This document shows positions 6,426 to 8,693 of a stretch of 8,693 bases of DNA, piece by piece. This stretch comes from Candidatus Melainabacteria bacterium (GTDB taxonomy: Bacteria; Cyanobacteriota; Vampirovibrionia; Obscuribacterales; Obscuribacteraceae). The stretch is from NCBI GenBank assembly GCA_016209785.1, contig JACQVM010000225.1, forward strand, positions 1 to 8,693. The letters run 5' to 3'. The notes below the pieces were generated by a model. The model made no database searches, was not told where the DNA came from, and saw nothing but the letters and a program-made list of their open reading frames with translations. How positions within the stretch are numbered: the stretch's first letter is position 1; the number at the start of each line of letters is the position of its first letter. The position numbers were made by a program, and so were the translations under genes.

Positions 6426-8033
6426 GTGGCAAAACATATGCATACAAGCAGAAGAACCTTCCTTAGAAACTCTGCTTATTTAGTAACGTCTGGTCTGGCC
6501 AGTGCTCTTTTAGAAGCATGCCTGACCGATCATGATACTTTAGCTGCTAATGAGACACTGCAATCACTGGCTGGCGTGTCAACTAAATATACAATTGCTC
6601 CCTGGACCGGAGATGATTTTACTCTAGGACACCGGCTACGCGATCATGATCTTCCTGTGCTTCCCACGCACTCGGACAAGTCAATTGATCTTGTCATTGT
6701 AGGTGGTGGCATAGCTGGATTAGCCACTGCCTATTATTTGCGTAACGAAAACTTTCTGTTGCTAGAGCAATATTCTGAGCTGGGAGGACAATCACGCGGG
6801 CAAACATATCGAGGAATTGATTATTCCCTTGGGGCTGCCTACATGGGCACCAATGATGGAATCTACGCACAGTTGTTCTCTGAGCTGGGCATCTCACCGA
6901 CAGAACTTCATGAAACTAAAAACGCCTGGCACTGGGACAACAAATGGTTTGCTGGCGTTAGCGGAGATACCAAGGACACAATATATCGCGAATTAAAGCG
7001 CTTTATCGTAGACTGCCAACCAGTGTGGAAACTCAAGCCCAGCGGGGAGCCACGATTGCCGCTACCTTCTGGTGAACTAACACGACTAGATAACACGCTA
7101 TTTGCTTCTTATTTACGCGGATATAATTCACAATTTATGTCCTTAATGGACAGCTTTTGCAAATCATCTTGCTGCGCGCCACCCAATCAACTGTCAGCGC
7201 TGGCAGGCTTTTACCTTGCAGAAGATCTTGTCTGCCCCAGCTATGTGTTTAAGGGAGGCAACCCAGCCATTGCTCGTGCGCTTAATGAGAAGATAGAAAA
7301 CTCTGGACAAGGACGCTGCCTCACTGGAGCATTTGTCTGGAGAATAGACCTGAAAAGCGATGGGGCATCAGTAGTGTACAGTGCTTCTGATGGCACCGTA
7401 CATAGAGTTGACTGCAGGCAGGTCATCGTGACTGCACCGCCTTTAGTGGCATCACGAATTGTTCCAGAACTAAATGACAAAGTAAAGGCAGCACTACTTT
7501 GGTTTAAGTACGGCTCTTATCTAGTTGCCAATTTATGCCTCACTCAGAAGGTCTTCCATGGCGCATATGATAATTGGCTCGGAAGTCCCTTTACCTTTGC
7601 CGATATCACACTTGCTGAGACACCATATCTGGCAACTAATACCTACAAGAGCAAAATGGGTCAGGTGCTTACGGTTTACCAGCCATATACCAATGTTTCG
7701 CCTGGACGGGCTACCTTATTAGCAGGCAACCGAGATGAGCTTGCTGGGTTAGTAGTGGAGCAAGTATCTAGACTCGTGAAGGACCTGGAAAAGCATCTCG
7801 AGAAGATAGTCCTTACACGCTGGGGACATGCCATGGCCATAGCCAGACCTGGGATGTTCAGCAAGTTAACTGAGCTACAGTCCTTAAACACCGGACCAGT
7901 CATCCTTGCCCACTCCAGCATGGAAGGCTTGCCATCTGCCGAATCAGCCATTAGTGCAGCTCGCCTTGCCGCCAACAAAGCCCTGTGTATGCGAGGAGAC
8001 CCCGGCGTTAACGCCGGGGTCTTTCAGCGGTAG
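6426..8033 (+). CDS. Tat-exported FAD-dependent oxidoreductase (amine oxidase/phytoene desaturase-like)
   Basis: This is a flavoprotein oxidoreductase of unknown substrate that probably acts outside the cytoplasmic membrane. The N-terminus has a twin-arginine motif SRRTFLR (8-14) and a hydrophobic stretch (about 15-30). Cysteine follows in LLEAC (28-32), a poor lipobox because of the Glu, so lipidation is uncertain. FAD binding is shown by IDLVIVGGGIAGLATAYYL (87-105), an acidic strand end LLLEQ (111-115) and GGQSRG (120-125). FKGGNPAIARAL (275-286) and the C-terminal GPVILAHSSMEGLPSAESAISAARLA (490-515) are typical of flavin amine oxidases and desaturases. An unusual cysteine group, CKSSCC (245-250), lies mid-protein. 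The start is GTG at 6426 (GAAG 7 bases upstream) or ATG at 6438; both keep the Tat signal. The last 12 or so residues and the stop codon come from repeat copy B. It is divergent from the carboxylase gene. Confidence 0.82.
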   Translation: MAKHMHTSRRTFLRNSAYLVTSGLASALLEACLTDHDTLAANETLQSLAGVSTKYTIAPWTGDDFTLGHRLRDHDLPVLPTHSDKSIDLVIVGGGIAGLATAYYLRNENFLLLEQYSELGGQSRGQTYRGIDYSLGAAYMGTNDGIYAQLFSELGISPTELHETKNAWHWDNKWFAGVSGDTKDTIYRELKRFIVDCQPVWKLKPSGEPRLPLPSGELTRLDNTLFASYLRGYNSQFMSLMDSFCKSSCCAPPNQLSALAGFYLAEDLVCPSYVFKGGNPAIARALNEKIENSGQGRCLTGAFVWRIDLKSDGASVVYSASDGTVHRVDCRQVIVTAPPLVASRIVPELNDKVKAALLWFKYGSYLVANLCLTQKVFHGAYDNWLGSPFTFADITLAETPYLATNTYKSKMGQVLTVYQPYTNVSPGRATLLAGNRDELAGLVVEQVSRLVKDLEKHLEKIVLTRWGHAMAIARPGMFSKLTELQSLNTGPVILAHSSMEGLPSAESAISAARLAANKALCMRGDPGVNAGVFQR

Positions 8034-8100
8034 ATGTGGCAGGGGTTCAAGCCCCTGCCGCATTCCTTATAAGCACCCCGCCCTTAAGGGCGGGGATTTG
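7997..8100 (+). repeat. Composite three-hairpin repeat, copy B (intact)
   Basis: Three hairpins stand in order. The first is a 26-bp perfect palindrome (7997-8022) with GTTAAC at its centre and arms of AGACCCCGGCGTT type. The second is a stem of 12 pairs with one G-T wobble, 8034-8045 with 8052-8063, and loop TTCAAG. The third is a 20-bp perfect palindrome, CCCCGCCCTTAAGGGCGGGG (8076-8095), followed by ATTTG. Linkers are TTTCAGCGGTAG and TCCTTATAAGCA. The G+C richness is far above its surroundings. The first hairpin lies inside the last codons of the oxidoreductase gene, whose TAG stop is in the first linker. The rest fills the gap to the convergent M16 gene. It may stop or stabilise transcripts from both sides, but there is no T-run, so the label is repeat rather than terminator. 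Confidence 0.9.
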
Positions 8101-8134
8101 ACTGCAATAGCGCTTAGAGTTCTATCACCACCTA

Positions 8135-8693
8135 TCAGGAGCCGTTGCCACCAGACGATGCTGTGCTATTAACTGGCTTGCCTGAAGTGTCAAAAATCGC
8201 TACTGGTGCAAAGTACTCAAGTTCAGACTGTATCTTAGATGCGTCACCGACCACGACAATGGTAAGGTCATCTGCATCAATGTACTTTCTTGCCACCCGG
8301 CGAATGTCATCAGCAGTAACCACCATTACTTGATTAGCGTACTTTTCTAAATAATCAGAGGGAAGGTCATAAAGGTCTATTTCAAGGAGTTTGTGCGCCA
8401 AGCCCGCCTGCGTCTCTAGCCCCAGTTGATACGACCCAACTAAATACTTCTTTGCCTCCTCCAGCTCTTTATCACTCACTTTTACATTTCTAATACGTTC
8501 AAGTTCATAAATAAACTCCTGCAACGAAGGTGAGGTTACCTCTGTGCGGACCGATGCTTCGGCAGCAAAAGCACCAGGTTGCCTGCGAGCTGCAAAACCA
8601 CTGTATGCCCCGTAGGTATAACCTTTCTGCTCGCGAATATTTAAGAACAATCTAGAGTTACTAGCCCCACCCAATATTTGATTTGCCAGCAAA
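8135..8693 (-). CDS. M16 family metallopeptidase, C-terminal part (partial, 5' end beyond the window)
   Basis: The frame is open to the right edge of the window and ends with TGA at 8135, so only the last 185-186 residues are present. The first visible part, LANQILGGASNSRLFLNIREQKGYTYGAYSGF, carries the N-x-x-LGG...SRL...RE...G-x-x-Y-x-x-S pattern of the C-terminal (R/Y) domain of pitrilysin-type zinc peptidases. ELEEAKKYLVGSYQLGLET and ADDIRRVARKYIDADDLTIVVVGDASKI then follow, both typical of the family. The zinc-binding HxxEH motif would lie upstream, outside the window. It could be an active processing peptidase or a non-catalytic M16 partner subunit. The tail is Ser/Gly/Asn-rich and probably flexible. 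The gene is convergent with the oxidoreductase gene, with repeat copy B between them. Confidence 0.88.
   Translation of the reverse strand, partial: LLANQILGGASNSRLFLNIREQKGYTYGAYSGFAARRQPGAFAAEASVRTEVTSPSLQEFIYELERIRNVKVSDKELEEAKKYLVGSYQLGLETQAGLAHKLLEIDLYDLPSDYLEKYANQVMVVTADDIRRVARKYIDADDLTIVVVGDASKIQSELEYFAPVAIFDTSGKPVNSTASSGGNGS

Noticed and set aside
4283..7996. Composite transposon bounded by copies A and B
   Set aside because: No transposase or integrase lies inside, copy A is degenerate, and no target-site duplication is evident outside the copies.
8021..8026. Intrinsic terminator formed by the 26-bp palindrome and following TCTTTC
   Set aside because: The T-run is too short and interrupted, and the hairpin lies before the stop codon, inside the coding region.

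Overview
The window is 8.7 kb of mid-GC bacterial chromosome from a diderm, menaquinone- or related-quinone-using organism. LpxB and an MsbA-type transporter imply a lipid A outer membrane. The SecG motifs (LLHAPKAEGMGGIGG, LNRLTW) and the quinone methyltransferase motif (SLGMHRFWK) resemble, from memory, those of Cyanobacteriota. A non-photosynthetic relative (Vampirovibrionia/Melainabacteria type) is my best guess. It is an inference from motifs, not from a search.

Layout. Positions 1-227 hold small palindromes, three 11-bp tandem units and a candidate promoter with a perfect TATAAT. Positions 228-4180 hold a tight plus-strand operon, secG - menG/ubiE - lpxB - msbA-like. The first three genes overlap at their stop and start codons, and 13 bp separate lpxB from the preferred msbA start. 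It joins protein export, quinone methylation, lipid A disaccharide synthesis and lipid A (or other lipid) flipping, so it is an envelope-biogenesis operon.

Positions 4181-4704 are mostly non-coding. They hold a ~100-bp composite repeat made of three hairpins (copy A), a candidate promoter and a 33-residue lysine-rich small ORF with a good ribosome binding site, and then a partial third copy of the repeat (copy C). Positions 4705-6258 (minus) encode an acyl-CoA carboxylase carboxyltransferase (propionyl-CoA carboxylase beta type). It is divergent, across a 167-bp promoter region, from a Tat-exported FAD-dependent oxidoreductase of the amine-oxidase/phytoene-desaturase type (6426-8033, plus). 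The full-length repeat (copy B) lies across the end of the oxidoreductase gene and supplies its last codons and stop. Converging on it from the right is the C-terminal part of an M16 peptidase that runs off the window.

No phage, CRISPR, transposase, rRNA or tRNA gene was seen. The most unusual content is the repeat family: three hairpin modules in fixed order, two of them perfect palindromes centred on TTAA. Each copy sits at the 3' end of a gene, and the two long copies are inverted around a 3.7-kb segment.
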